A DNA stretch of 64,000 nt from Callorhinus ursinus (lineage: Eukaryota; Chordata; Mammalia; Carnivora; Otariidae). Positions 10,836 through 21,600 of this stretch are shown here, piece after piece; position 1 is the first letter of the stretch; each line of letters starts with the position of its first letter. Position numbers and translations under genes: made by a program. The notes under the pieces are model-generated. The model was not told the DNA's origin. It did no database searches and saw only the letters and a list, made by a program, of their open reading frames with translations. The stretch is taken from assembly GCF_003265705.1 (NCBI RefSeq), contig NW_020313057.1, forward strand, positions 5,063,075-5,127,074, written 5' to 3'.

Positions 10836-11309
10836 TAGAGAGTCACAAAAGTTTAGGAGACTCTGTTAAGCTAATACATGATCCTTTATGAATTTGTAAG
10901 ATTCCAAGTGAATTTAATGTTTTTATAGAACTTAAAATTACCTTCATAAATGAGACATTACTTGTAAATTTTTAGGCTATTCTTACTGTCTGTAGTTCCT
11001 TGTATCATTGAAGTGTTGCTTGTTGATAAACTTCACTTCAGAAAATACCAGCTCTCTATATAAAGAGTATTATTTTTCTGTGCATAATGACAAATATCCC
11101 TAAGTAAGATCGTATTGTTACGTTAGGAATTATCTTATCCCTGTATGTTTTAGCTAGTGTCTGCCAAAAGTTAAAAAAGTGATATAAAAACTGCTTAGCC
11201 ATTATCAGGGACTCTTTCTATTCAGATACATAATTCTATGATTTGTCAGGATCTATAATCAAGTCTTCCACCTCACAGTTTGGTACTCTCAAGGTTCTTA
11301 ATAACTTTA

Positions 11310-11505
11310 GTTGAGAGTATGGGTTCAAATTCCAGCTCTGTCACCAGCTGTGGAGGCCTTGGTCAAGTTACTTGGTCAAGTCTCAGTTTACTCATTTATA
11401 AAATAGGGAAAATAATACCCACCTCATAAAGATTTTAGTATTAGATGAGATAATGTATGTAAGATGTTTACTGTGGGGCCAGTGAGTGGTAGCTATGAGT
11501 ATTTT
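11310..11505 (+). repeat. MIR
   Basis: GGGTTCAAATTCCAGCTCTG, TCAAGTTACTTGG, CTCAGTTTACTCATTTATAA, AATAGGGAAAATAATACCCA and TAGATGAGATAATGTATGTA follow the MIR consensus in order. Confidence 0.85.
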
Positions 11506-11747
11506 CTTTTTAAAAGTTTGCTTGCTTTAGGGCATGGTTTTTTCACATTAAAGGTGGGTATTTGAAGCTGCTACGCTTCCCAGATAACATAAATGTTAAC
11601 ACTGCCTTGCCACGCAAATAAGTAGTTATGCCCTTTCATGTTTTAATGATTGCTTAAACAGGATTAGCAGCTTTTTTTCTTGAGTTCCACCATTGAGGTT
11701 AACTGAAGCCTTTGGGTGTCACTGTTAAAATAAATGCGTAGATTGTA

Positions 11748-11889
11748 GGGGTGCCTGGGTGGCTCAGTCGGTTAAGCGGGTAAGTGTCTGCCTTCGGCTC
11801 AGGTCTTGATCCCAGGGTCCTGGGATAAAGCCCTGCAACGGGCTCCCTCCTCAGCGGGGAGCCTGCTTCTCCCTCTCCTCCCTGCTCAT

Positions 11890-11924
<35 letters not shown>

Positions 11925-11970
11925 CTTTGTCTTTCTCTCTTAAATAAATAAATAAAATCTTAAAAAAAAT
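11748..11970 (+). mobile_element. SINEC, plus strand
   Basis: GGGGTGCCTGGGTGGCTCAG head with a small duplication (GGTTAAGCGGGTAAGTG), a TC-rich middle and an AATAAAATCTTAAAA tail. Target duplication TAAATGCGTAGATTGT (11731-11746) and TAAATGCATAGAATGT (11971-11986). Confidence 0.95.
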
Positions 11971-12691
11971 TAAATGCATAGAATGTGAACCTGGAGGAGA
12001 ATCAGAGTAAAAGAGAAAAAGAGAAAGGAAAAGGTGGTTGAGAGAAGATAGAGTGTTGCTTGTGCCTCCAAAAATTACTTAAAGTGCTTCTATTGGCCTA
12101 GGTTTTCTTTCTGTGATAACATTTTATTGGAGTGCTGACATAAATGCATTGTTTATAAAATATTTATTATTGCAAATGTTTTGTGTGCTAATGTAGTTTT
12201 TATTGCTGTAACTTAAAATCTATATTTGAAAATTATTAAGAATACGGTGTATATTTTTAGCTTTTAATAAAAAATTAGGAAGTTTAAATAATTTAATTCT
12301 GTATTTCTTAAATAGAAAGTATTTTGATTTTCTCATATACAATTTTCAGATGATTTAGGACTTAAAACATGAAGCACTGCCCATAAAAGAAATTATATTA
12401 GAACACTAGTTCTAAGAGAGTTTTATTTTTAGGAAAGAAAAAATGCTGAATTTTGCTGGGAAATACAGTTTTTTGTTCCAGTTTATTTCCAGTTAACTGT
12501 ATAGAGCCTGTACTATAAGACGAGTGTTATCCAGTAGAACTTTCTGTGACAATTAAAATATTCTATGCACTGTCTGTTGTGGTAGCCACTAGTCTTTTGG
12601 AATTGAGCACTTGAAATATGGGTAGTGACCGAAGAACAAAATTTCAAACTCTTTAATTAATTTTCATGTAAGTAGCCTCATGTGGCTAGTG

Positions 12692-13141
12692 CAGTGTTTT
12701 TCAGCTGGTGGTGATTTTGTCCTCAAGCAACATTTGGCAATGTCTGGAGTAGTTTTTGTTTGTTTGTTTTTTTTTTTAAAGATTTTATTTATTTATTTGA
12801 GAGAGAGAGAATGAGAGATAGAGAGCACGAGAGGGAAGAGGGTCAGAGGGAGAAGCAGACTCCCTGCTGAGCAGGGAGCCCGACGTGGGACTCGATCCCA
12901 GGACTCCAGGATCATGACCTGAGCCGAAGGCAGTTGCTTAACCAACTGAGCCACTCAGGCGCCCCTGGAGTAGTTTTTGGTTGTCAAAACTGGGGAGATA
13001 CTGCTGGCACCTCCTTAATAGAGAAGGCAGGGATGCTGTTAAATGTATAATGCACAAAATAGTGTTACTACCCCCCCACCCAAAACCCCCAAAGAGTTAT
13101 CTTGCCCGAAATGGTAATAGTGCTAAGGCTGAGAAGTCCTG
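12692..13141 (+). mobile_element. MER20-like non-autonomous hAT element, split by a SINE
   Basis: CAGTGTTTTTCAGCTGGTGG, ACATTTGGCAATGTCTGGAG and then, after the SINE, GGTTGTCAAAACTGGGGAGA, GGGATGCTGTTAAA and AGTGCTAAGGCTGAGAAGTC match the roughly 220 bp element I know as MER20. The family name is from memory. Confidence 0.75.
12759..12964 (-). mobile_element. SINEC, minus strand
   Basis: Ends GAGCCACTCAGGCGCCC. Perfect 15 bp target duplication CTGGAGTAGTTTTTG at 12744-12758 and 12965-12979, within the MER20-like element. Confidence 0.95.
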
Positions 13142-13319
13142 ATCTTGTGGCTACTGTATTGGCAGATAGAGACAATATACAGATGTTGTAATCATCATTA
13201 TGTTTATTTATAGATTAATTTTGACTGATACTAATGGAAAGATTAAAAATCTAGTATAATTTGAGATAGTTGATGGTTTCTGATTTGAAAGTTTGATAAG
13301 GTTAGAATGATAATGTGAA

Positions 13320-13440
13320 GGGCGCCTGGGTGGCTCAGATGGTTAAGCGTCTGCCTTCGGCACAGGTCATAATCCCAGGGTCCTGGGATTGAGTCCCACA
13401 TCGAGCTCCCTGCTCCTTGGGAGCCTGCTTCTCCCTCTGC

Positions 13441-13475
<35 letters not shown>

Positions 13476-13505
13476 GAATAAATAAATAAAATCTTTAAAA
13501 AAAAA
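13320..13505 (+). mobile_element. SINEC, plus strand
   Basis: GGGCGCCTGGGTGGCTCAGA head, TC repeat at 13440-13468 and an AAATAAATAAAATCTTT tail. Perfect 16 bp target duplication AGAATGATAATGTGAA at 13304-13319 and 13506-13521. It lies 0.5 kb upstream of exon 2. Confidence 0.96.
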
Positions 13506-14056
13506 AGAATGATAATGTGAAATCCATCTTCTGTTGTCTATTTTGTTAGTTCATTTATAGGAGGCAAGAGCTCGTTTATGTTCCAACTTAAAAACTTCTG
13601 TTCCATGTTGTGTGAAATATGTCACCAGCATCTCCTAACGGATGTGAAATGTTGGGATTAAAACCGATTGAAAATATTCTCAGATACATACTGAAGTATT
13701 TATGATTGAATGTTACGTTTTGTAGTTGATAATGGTTGAATTTGGGCAGTGAGTATATGGAGGTTGGTTATATTGTGCTCTCTACTTTTGTTTATGTTTC
13801 AGTTTTTCCTTAGTAAAAAGTAAAAAAGTACTTAGGTGAGGCATAACCCAATAATGATAGAATGTGGAATGTGACCAAGAAATTATTTTATCACAGAAAT
13901 AGTGTTTATTTTGCATGCATTTATTTAATCTTCCACAACAATTGCATTAATGTGTTCTGTTTAAAAAACAGTTTCACATCTAAAAGCCATTGCATTTACA
14001 ATACTACAAAGAATACTGACGTTCTTTTATTCTTACAGATTGTTCTGGGTAACATA

Positions 14057-14418
14057 ATGCCAGCTGAGCGTAAAAAGCCAGCAAGTATGGAAGAAAAAGA
14101 AACTTTACTAAACAACAAGGAAAAAGACTGTGGTGAAAGGCGGCCAGTGAGCAGCAGGGAGAAACCAAAAGATGAGATCAAGCTTACTGCCAAGAAGGAG
14201 GTTATTAAGGTCCCTGAAGATAAAAAGAAGAAACTGGAAGAAGATAAGAGAAAAAAAGAAGACAAGGAACGAAAGAAAAAAGAAGAAGAAAAGGTGAAGG
14301 CAGAGGAAGAATTAAAGAAAAAAGAGGAAGAAGAAAAAAAGAAACATGAAGAGGAAGAGAAAAAGAAGCAAGAAGAGCAGGCAAAACGTCAGCAAGAAGA
14401 AGAAGCTGCCCAGTTGAA
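14057..14418 (+). CDS. UPF2: UPF2 coding exon 2 (start codon, residues 1-120)
   Basis: The exon begins at 14039 after a pyrimidine-rich TTCTTACAG acceptor. The ATG at 14057 has A at -3 and starts MPAERKKPASMEEKE, the known UPF2 N-terminus. The exon ends at 14418 before GTAAGA, two bases into codon 121 (intron phase 2). From about residue 50 the product is almost purely Lys, Glu, Arg and Gln: a highly charged helical or coiled-coil stretch encoded by a nearly pure-purine strand. From family knowledge, this N-terminal region is poorly structured, carries basic nuclear-localisation-like signals and contacts other decay factors. The frame runs open upstream to 13862 through intron sequence; that extension is not coding because it crosses the splice acceptor. 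Confidence 0.95.
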
Positions 14419-14680
14419 GTAAGAACATTTATTATTGATATGAAGGAATGGGAAGATTGTAATATTAGGAAAGCAATGATTGTTTGGATTCAGACTTCTG
14501 GGGTGCACTTCAACGAGAGTGTCTTCAGTTACTCGTTCTGTTATTTTCAGTGACTAGAGGCATGCTTATGATGCTTTAATTGCTCATTTTAAACGTAATT
14601 AAATTAATTCATAAATAATAAAGGTATCTTTAATACGTATTTTTTTGGGTGTAGGGTAATCTGGATTGTTTTTGACTTTT

Positions 14681-14875
14681 TGATTTTTATTTATTTATTT
14701 TAAAGATTTTATTTATTTGAGAGAATGAGAGAGAGAGGGCATGGGGGGGAGGGTCAGAGGGAGAAGCAGACTCCCTGCCGAGCGGGGAGCCCGATGCGGG
14801 ACTCGATCCCGGGACTCCAGGATCATGACCTGAGCCGAAGGCAGTCGCTCAACCAACTGAGCCACCCAGGCGCCC
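14681..14875 (-). mobile_element. SINEC, minus strand (first of a tandem pair)
   Basis: Ends GAGCCACCCAGGCGCCC. The flank TGTTTTTGACTTTT (14667-14680) is repeated as TGTTTTTGATTTTT at 14876-14889. It lies 0.26 kb downstream of exon 2. Confidence 0.94.
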
Positions 14876-14889
14876 TGTTTTTGATTTTT

Positions 14890-15110
14890 TTATTTTATTT
14901 TATTTTTTTTATTTTTTTTTTTTTAAAGATTTTGTTTATTTATTTGAGAGACAGAATGAGAGAGAAAGCACATGAGATGGGGGGAGGGTCAGAGGGAGAA
15001 GCAGACTCCCTGCTGAGCAGGGAGCCTGATGCGGGACTCGATCCAGGGACTCCAGGATCATGACCTGAGCCGAAGGCAGTCGCTTAACCAACTGAGCCAC
15101 CCAGGCGCCC
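14890..15110 (-). mobile_element. SINEC, minus strand (second of a tandem pair)
   Basis: Near-identical body to the preceding copy, ending GCCACCCAGGCGCCC, followed by a third copy of TGTTTTTGATTTTT at 15111-15124. The pair therefore arose by insertion at the same T-rich site or by recombination between copies. Confidence 0.94.
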
Positions 15111-15174
15111 TGTTTTTGATTTTTTTAAAAAGCTTTTTTTTTCATGGTCTCGGTCTTAAGTTGAAAGTCTTTAG

Positions 15175-15345
15175 TTCTTAATGGCTATTATTTGCTGAAT
15201 TCTTAATATGTGCTAGGCACTACAAAACGTATCAGCACATATCCTAAAGGCAGTCCTAATAATCCTCATTTGACAGATTAATAAAATGAAATTTGAAGAG
15301 GTTACAATAAACAGTGGAGTGGCTGGGTTTTTTGAACCTAGCCAA
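15175..15345 (+). repeat. L2/MIR-type ancient repeat fragment
   Basis: GCTGAATTCTTAATATGTGC, TAGGCACTACAAAACG and AATCCTCATTTGACAGATTA occur in the order typical of this class. Confidence 0.5.
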
Positions 15346-15416
15346 CTTTAAAAATTTGTCCTTAAAAAGAATTCCATAATGCCTCCCATTCTTGTTTTCA
15401 TCTAAATCTATTTTTA

Positions 15417-15624
15417 GGGGTGCCTGGGTGGCTCAGTTGGTTAGGCGTCTGCGTTTGGCTCAGGTCATGGTCCCAGGGTCCTTGGATCAAGCCCCATGTC
15501 TGGCTTCCTGCTCAGCAGGGTGTCTGCTTCTCCCTCTGTTCCTCTCCCTGTTCATGCTTGTGCTCATGCACAGGCGTGTGCCCTCTCTCTTTCTGAAATA
15601 AAATCTTTAAAAAAGAAAGAAAAG
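15417..15624 (+). mobile_element. SINEC, plus strand
   Basis: GGGGTGCCTGGGTGGCTCAG head and an AATAAAATCTTTAAAAAAG tail. Target duplication AAATCTATTTTTA at 15404-15416 and 15625-15637. Confidence 0.95.
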
Positions 15625-16816
15625 AAATCTATTTTTAACCTTGTAAATCTATATAAGTAGTATAATGACCTGGCGAAAAACAAGGTAGTCCTCAGGAAAT
15701 CTACTAGGATGTAGCACGAGTGACAACTGTTGAGTAGCATGGGCTCTTCTCTCCATATATATGTGATTTAAAAAACTTTGCGAACATGAATTTTCATGGA
15801 TCTCTAGAACAGCTCAACCACCTACTCTCCTACCAAAGTTCTTTAGCCCTTCTGTTTTTAGAGAGGTACTGGAGCCTTAGGTGTGGAAGGCAATAGTAGA
15901 GGCCAGTTTGGGAATATTCAGAGCCATGATTCTTGAGAGCTTCTTGCTTATATTTTACTTTAAAAAAAAAATTCACAAGAAACTGTGGACCACACAGAAG
16001 GAGGCAGGTACAAAATGAGATTGCTGTTAAATGTAAATGTAAAAAGAACACTGGGTTTTAAGACTTATGAAAAAAAGAACATAATGTATTTCACTGATTA
16101 TTTTATATTAATTACATGTTGAAATTAAACTTTTAAATTTATTGTGCTAAAAATGTATTCAAATTAATTTTAAAATATTCACAAGGATATTCAATTTCAC
16201 TGTTACTTTTGTTCCTCCCTCTACCCTAGTACAGAAAGAACAAGAAAAACCCAAACAAACCACAGACAAACAAACAAAAACCCAAACCATCAGACTCCCA
16301 ACTTAATGGGAAAAATTCAAACATATGCAAAAAACAGAAAAGAATAACAAACCAGTCCTCCCAAGCCCCACACCACCCTATCTACCCCACTTTTTTCCCC
16401 TGGAGTACTTTAAAGCCTCATTATTTCAATGGTAAATATTTCATTTATGTATCTTAAACTGTTTTTATTGCAGATGAAAATGGACTTATTTAAAGAATAT
16501 ACATAATGAGTTATTCTTTCTTAAAGTGTGCTCTCACTGCTAATCCTTTATTTGCATGCGGCTGGGAGACTTCCAAGGGATATTCACATGTCTGTGTTCC
16601 CTGTTAACTTATTGTGGCTTTTAGTTGAAAAATCATAGAAGGGTAGCTCAGGGATGGTTATCTCTGAAAGATGAAAATTTGTTTTTTAGAAATTTATATT
16701 TTTAAAGTTACATATTTTGGTATCTCAGAAGCCTCAAAGTCAAGATTGTCCCTACCTTCCTGCTCCTGCTCAAGTTATTTTACTACTTTTGCAATTTAAA
16801 CATGTTCCATCTTTTT

Positions 16817-17009
16817 TTTTTTAAAGATCTTATTTATTTATTTGAGAGAGAGAGAATGAGAGATAGAGAGCATGAGAGGGAAGAAGGTCAGAGGGAGAAG
16901 CAGACTCCCTGCTGAGCAGGGAGCCCGATGCGGGACTCGATCCTGGGACTCCAGGATCATGACCTGACCCGAAGGCAATCGCTTAACCAACTGAGCCATC
17001 CAGGCGCCC
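16817..17009 (-). mobile_element. SINEC, minus strand
   Basis: TTAAAGATCTTATTTATTT start and GAGCCATCCAGGCGCCC end. Target duplication CCATCTTTTTTTT on both sides (16807 and 17010 onwards). Confidence 0.93.
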
Positions 17010-17236
17010 CCATCTTTTTTTTTTTTAAAGTTCAGCCCCCCAGAATACTTTTATTTATTTATTTATTTTGTTAACCCTTATTTTTGTACGTATATAAGTT
17101 TTTCTTTCTTTAAAATTTTGGGAGGCACTTCCTTCATATTCCATCTTTTAATTTTTTTTTTCAGGATAAACTGTTAACCTTTTATTAAAGGAGTTTTATC
17201 TTACAGTTATCTTCTAGTTCCTTTCCAGATTTTCTT

Positions 17237-17439
17237 TTTTTTTTTTTTAAAGATTTTATTTATTTATTTGAGAGAGAGAGAGAATGAGAGATAGAGAGCA
17301 TGAGAGGGAAGAGGGTCAGAGGGAGAAGCAAGACTCCCTGCCGAGCAGGGAGTCCGATGTGGGACTCGATCCCAGGACTCCAGGATCATGACCTGAGCCG
17401 AAGGCAGTTGCCCAACCAACTGAGCCACCCAGGCGCCCC
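17237..17439 (-). mobile_element. SINEC, minus strand
   Basis: Ends GAGCCACCCAGGCGCCCC. Perfect 16 bp target duplication CTTTCCAGATTTTCTT at 17221-17236 and 17440-17455. It lies 0.8 kb upstream of exon 3. Confidence 0.96.
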
Positions 17440-17894
17440 CTTTCCAGATTTTCTTAATTACACTTGAATTTTAAGACCCAAACTGAGAAAGGTGCTTTAT
17501 TAGAGGTTTGGTTAAACCTGAAGTATGGAAAAGTACTTAAATATCAAAACATTTTTATTGCATTCTTTTTATAAACACTGTTCTTTAAAGTATTCTTTGT
17601 GGACATTTTTTTTTTCTATATTCCCAATGCTTTTATCTGTTTTAGGTCTTATATCCTATTTTATATTATTTTATATTTTTCATATTACACATTATGTGTT
17701 TAATCCATTTACTTTTGCAGCTTTATTGAGGTAGAATTGACAAAAGTGTTTTATCCATTTAGTTTGCTAGTTGACAGAATGATTTTTGCTCTAGTTATTC
17801 AGAATCATCCACTCTGCCACATTTCGTATTTTCAGTATACCGGGTTTTCATTATCTTAAGTCATTAATAAAATGTCTTTAGAAGTTGGAAAAGG

Positions 17895-18091
17895 GGTGCC
17901 TGGCTGGCTCGGTCGGTATCGCGTGCAACTTTTCATCTCAGGGTTGTGAGTTTGAGTCCCATGTGGGTGCAGAGATTGCTTAAAAACAAAATCTTAAAGT
18001 AAGGGTACCTGGATGGCTCAGTCGGTTAAGTGTCCGACTCCTGGTCAGGTCTTGATCACAGGTCGTGAGTTGAAAAAAATATTTAAAAAAA
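17895..18091 (+). mobile_element. Dimer of short, older SINEC units, plus strand
   Basis: Two units follow each other: 17895-17999 (GGTGCCTGGCTGGCTCGGTC ... GCAGAGATTGCTTAAAAAC) and 18003-18091 (GGGTACCTGGATGGCTCAGT ... AAAATATTTAAAAAA). One target duplication, AGTTGGAAAAGG (17883-17894) and AGTAGGAAAAGG (18092-18103), flanks the pair. Confidence 0.8.
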
Positions 18092-18240
18092 AGTAGGAAA
18101 AGGTTTTTTGCTTGTTTCATTTCTTTGGGATGCTGATGCTTATATGATTATGTTTTCATTGTCTTTCACTTTTATGAAATTTGTCAGTGATTCTTCAAAA
18201 TATACAAGGTATTTTATTTACTTGTTTGTTTTTTATATAG

Positions 18241-19020
18241 AGAGAAAGAGGAGTCCCTTCAGCTTCATCAGGAAGCCTGGGAACGACATCAGTTAAGGAA
18301 GGAACTTCGTAGCAAAAACCAAAATGCTCCAGACAGCCGGCCAGAGGAAAATTTCTTTAGCCGCCTAGACTCAAGTTTGAAGAAAAATACTGCTTTTGTC
18401 AAGAAACTAAAAACTATTACAGAACAACAGAGAGACTCCTTGTCCCATGATTTTAATGGCCTAAATTTAAGCAAATACATTGCAGAAGCTGTAGCTTCTA
18501 TTGTGGAAGCAAAGCTAAAAATATCTGATGTGAACTGTGCTGTGCACTTGTGCTCTCTCTTTCACCAGCGTTATGCCGACTTTGCTCCATCACTTCTTCA
18601 GGTTTGGAAAAAACATTTTGAAGCGAGGAAAGAAGAGAAAACCCCTAACATTACCAAGTTAAGAACTGATTTGCGTTTCATTGCAGAATTGACAATAGTT
18701 GGGATTTTCACTGACAAGGAAGGTCTTTCCTTAATCTATGAACAGCTAAAAAATATTATTAATGCTGATCGGGAATCCCATACTCATGTTTCCGTGGTGA
18801 TTAGTTTTTGTCGACATTGCGGAGATGATATTGCTGGTCTTGTGCCGCGGAAAGTGAAGAGTGCTGCAGAGAAGTTTAATTTGAGTTTTCCTCCTAGTGA
18901 GATAATTAGTCCAGAGAAACAACAACCTTTCCAGAATCTTTTAAAAGAATACTTTACATCTTTGACCAAACACCTGAAAAGGGACCACAGGGAGCTTCAG
19001 AATACTGAGAGACAAAACAG
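18241..19020 (+). CDS. UPF2: UPF2 coding exon 3 (residues 121-380, most of MIF4G-1)
   Basis: The acceptor is TTTTATATAG|AGAG and the donor AACAG|GTGATT, entering and leaving in phase 2. At 780 nt it is the largest coding exon in the window. It encodes EKEESLQLHQEAWERHQLRK, then the SRPEENFFSRLDSSLKKNTA region that opens the first MIF4G domain near residue 168. Helical MIF4G repeats follow, including NLSKYIAEAVASIVEAKLK and RHCGDDIAGLVPRKVKSAAE. From family knowledge, MIF4G-1 is a HEAT-like scaffold needed for structural integrity of the decay complex. The length is a multiple of three, so skipping would delete nearly all of MIF4G-1 without a frameshift. The donor (GTGATT) is weaker than its neighbours. 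Confidence 0.96.
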
Positions 19021-21398
19021 GTGATTTTCAAATATTTCTCAGAATTGAGAATTTATTTTGGAGCTCATACTTAAAAATTTTTAAAGTCTTCATGCCACTG
19101 AAAGAACTTATGGAAAAGGGCTCATTGCAGGTGATTTCTTAACATTTCCAGGAGAATTTCAAAGTACCAGTCTAAGTACTCATGTTTAAATGGGAGTCTA
19201 TGATAGATTTTGTTTCTGAATTTAAAAGACAACTGACAAGTATATGGTGATTTTTACTATGTGGATGTGTTTTCTTCCTGTGATTTAAAAAACTCCTTAA
19301 TGTTGAGGGATAAATTTTCTTTTTCTGTCACTTTAACTTACCTGCTATTATTTTTGTGTGTTTTGTTATGCCCTCTCTATAACAGGTTTGCTTTCATTTT
19401 TTTGTATCTTAATTTATTGATGTCACTGTTGATACTTGTTCTTCTTAGAAAATGAGTCATTATCAGTGGTGTTTTAGATCAGAAATGAGGAAAATAGTGC
19501 AACAAATTAGATGTGAAAAAAAATTTCTCGAATGCTACTGTGTAAAGTGCGTTAACAGGAGTCTTTCTCTTGGGACCATCCATTTAAAGTTTCAAGGAAT
19601 AATGTGGAATAATGTATGTTGCCTGTGGTAATTAGTGAAGATATCTGATTAAGGGGCCACCTTTGATTGTTACAAGATACTACTGTGTAGCCTCTGTACC
19701 TAGGAGGCATCAACAAGTTAGAAGTTGATGTAGTTGGTGGGCAGTAGGTCAACTTTTATGGAGGGTGGATTTGGAGGAGGGCTGAGGGAGTACAGAAAGG
19801 CGGCAACAGCAGTAGCGTTTGGCTGAGTACTTTGCACCTATTTAAAATGCATAGTTATGAGTCTGAAATTGCTATTTTTCAAGAATTAGTATGGGAGGGT
19901 ATGGATTTCCATAAACCTGCTGGTTTAATCAGAAGGTGATTGACTTAACTAGGAGCGAAGACTGTAGTAGTGTGGTTAGCTTTATGTCAGGGTAGGTCCA
20001 CAGACTGACTAAACCATGGTGGTTGAGGGTCACTCAGGACGTGAGAGTTTAAGATGGCAGTGGTGTTCCTCAGGGCTTCTTTTTTTATTTTTAAAAACAA
20101 AGATCTTTGTTGTGTGCTTTTGAATAGTGAGGACTGTTTTAAACTTTGAATAGGCAACTTCAGGGTGTATTTATGTAGTCAATAATGAGTTTAAGCAGAA
20201 AATAGTGGCCTCTATTAATAATTCTCACATATTTAAGGTTTCTTAATTATGACTTAAGAGTGTTTTGTCATTTTCCTAGTCTTTTTCTTTTTTCCGGTCT
20301 GTTCTACCTAATACCTCACGGCTGATTTTTGTAGTATGCCTTGATTACTTTTTATCATCTACTTTAGGGGTTTTGTGTGTGTGTTTACTTCTGATTGGCC
20401 TCACAGAAGCTTAGAGGGTAGAGTCTACAATGACTTAATCCAATCACCTTTCCAGTGCAAGAGTCCATTTTACAGATTATCTGACAGATAAAATATTCTT
20501 TCTTTGAAAGTGCCCTTCCAATGTTGGCACACCTACTTACTAGGAATTCAAGCTGAAATTTAACTCCCCATAAAATGGTTCCCTTCGATTTACTTCTTTT
20601 TTCTGGTACTAATGGAATAAAGCTGCTTAAAGTGGGGGTCCATGACTGTTTACCTATTCATAATGAATTAAGTATAGGAACAGACTAAACATTTAGACAT
20701 CTTTTATAGCAATTTTTTATAGTCCTGATATTGTTACTGTGTTTTATAAAAGTGTCTGCAGTGATTAGAAAAAAAAAATTCCTTTACCACAGATAGTTTG
20801 AGAAACACTGACGTGGGACATGTCTCCTCTTTCATACCCATGATAATATCTCAAATATTTGCAGACTGCCAGGATGTTTCCTTTTCATCTTCTCAAGGCT
20901 TAACACCTCCTGTTCCTTCAGTTTGTTCCATGATTTCCACATGACTATCCTTAGGACATTTGTTTTGGATGCATTTTTTCCTGCCTGTAACCTCAAATTC
21001 CATTACTTTTTATAGCTGCCTTGTCATTCTTTTGCCTGTTTGTGAGCTTATATATACCTAAAGATTAATTTCTCAAATGAACTGCTGCCAAACCAGTTCT
21101 TCACCTTGAACTAGTGGAAATTATCTCTTAAACCTGAATGCAGACTTACCTCTTTTAACTTTATTTAGTTTTTGGCATATTACTTTATCCTAATGATAAT
21201 TTTGAACATTGATTATGTTATTATCTGCTGTATGTATTATTATGTACTTATCTGCTGGTTACATTCAGCTTTGATAAGCAGACCTGTTCTTTAATATTAT
21301 TCAAGTCACCATGAAAATTTTGAATGGGATGTAATGTTAAGAGCATGGTTTTGTGGCCTTTACCTAGAAACTTTTACTCATTTAAATACAGAGCTGTT

Positions 21399-21600
21399 GG
21401 GGCGCCTGGGTGGCTTTAGTCGTTAAGCGTCTGCCTTTGTCTCAGGTCATGGTCCCAGGGTCCTGGGATGAGCCCTACGTTAGGCTCCCTGTTCAGCGGG
21501 AAGCCTGCTTCTCCCTCTCCCACTCCCCCTGCTTGTGCTCCCTCTCTTGCTGTGTCTCTCTCTCTGTCAAATAAATGAATAAAATCTTTAAAAAACAAAT
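21399..21600 (+). mobile_element. SINEC, plus strand
   Basis: GGGGCGCCTGGGTGGCTTTA head and an AAATGAATAAAATCTTT tail. Target duplication AAATACAGAGCTGTT (21384-21398) and AAATCCAGAACTGTT (21601-21615). Confidence 0.95.

Larger units (their letters stand above)
8507..14038 (+). other. UPF2: Intron 1 of UPF2 (predicted donor), no gene seen
   Basis: The donor is GAG|GTGAGT and the acceptor is a T-rich tract ending TTCTTACAG at 14038. The intron starts inside the CpG island, then is plain AT-rich sequence from 9420 to 10380. It holds MIR/L2-type fragments, three SINEs and a MER20-like element. The stretches 9420-10380, 10840-11300, 11990-12690 and 13522-14038 show no gene or clear repeat. Confidence 0.6.
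14419..18240 (+). other. UPF2: Intron 2 of UPF2, no gene seen
   Basis: The donor is GTAAGA and the acceptor TTTTATATAG. The intron holds two tandem minus-strand SINEs, one plus SINE, two more minus SINEs and a dimeric old SINE close to exon 3. The stretch 15640-16800 shows no gene; 16230-16320 is rich in CAAA/CCAAA. A short piece near 17715-17770 resembles a LINE-1 3' end. Confidence 0.85.

Noticed and set aside
13862..14056. In-frame N-terminal extension of UPF2
   Set aside because: It is intronic: a strong acceptor ends at 14038 and the known UPF2 N-terminus starts at the ATG at 14057.
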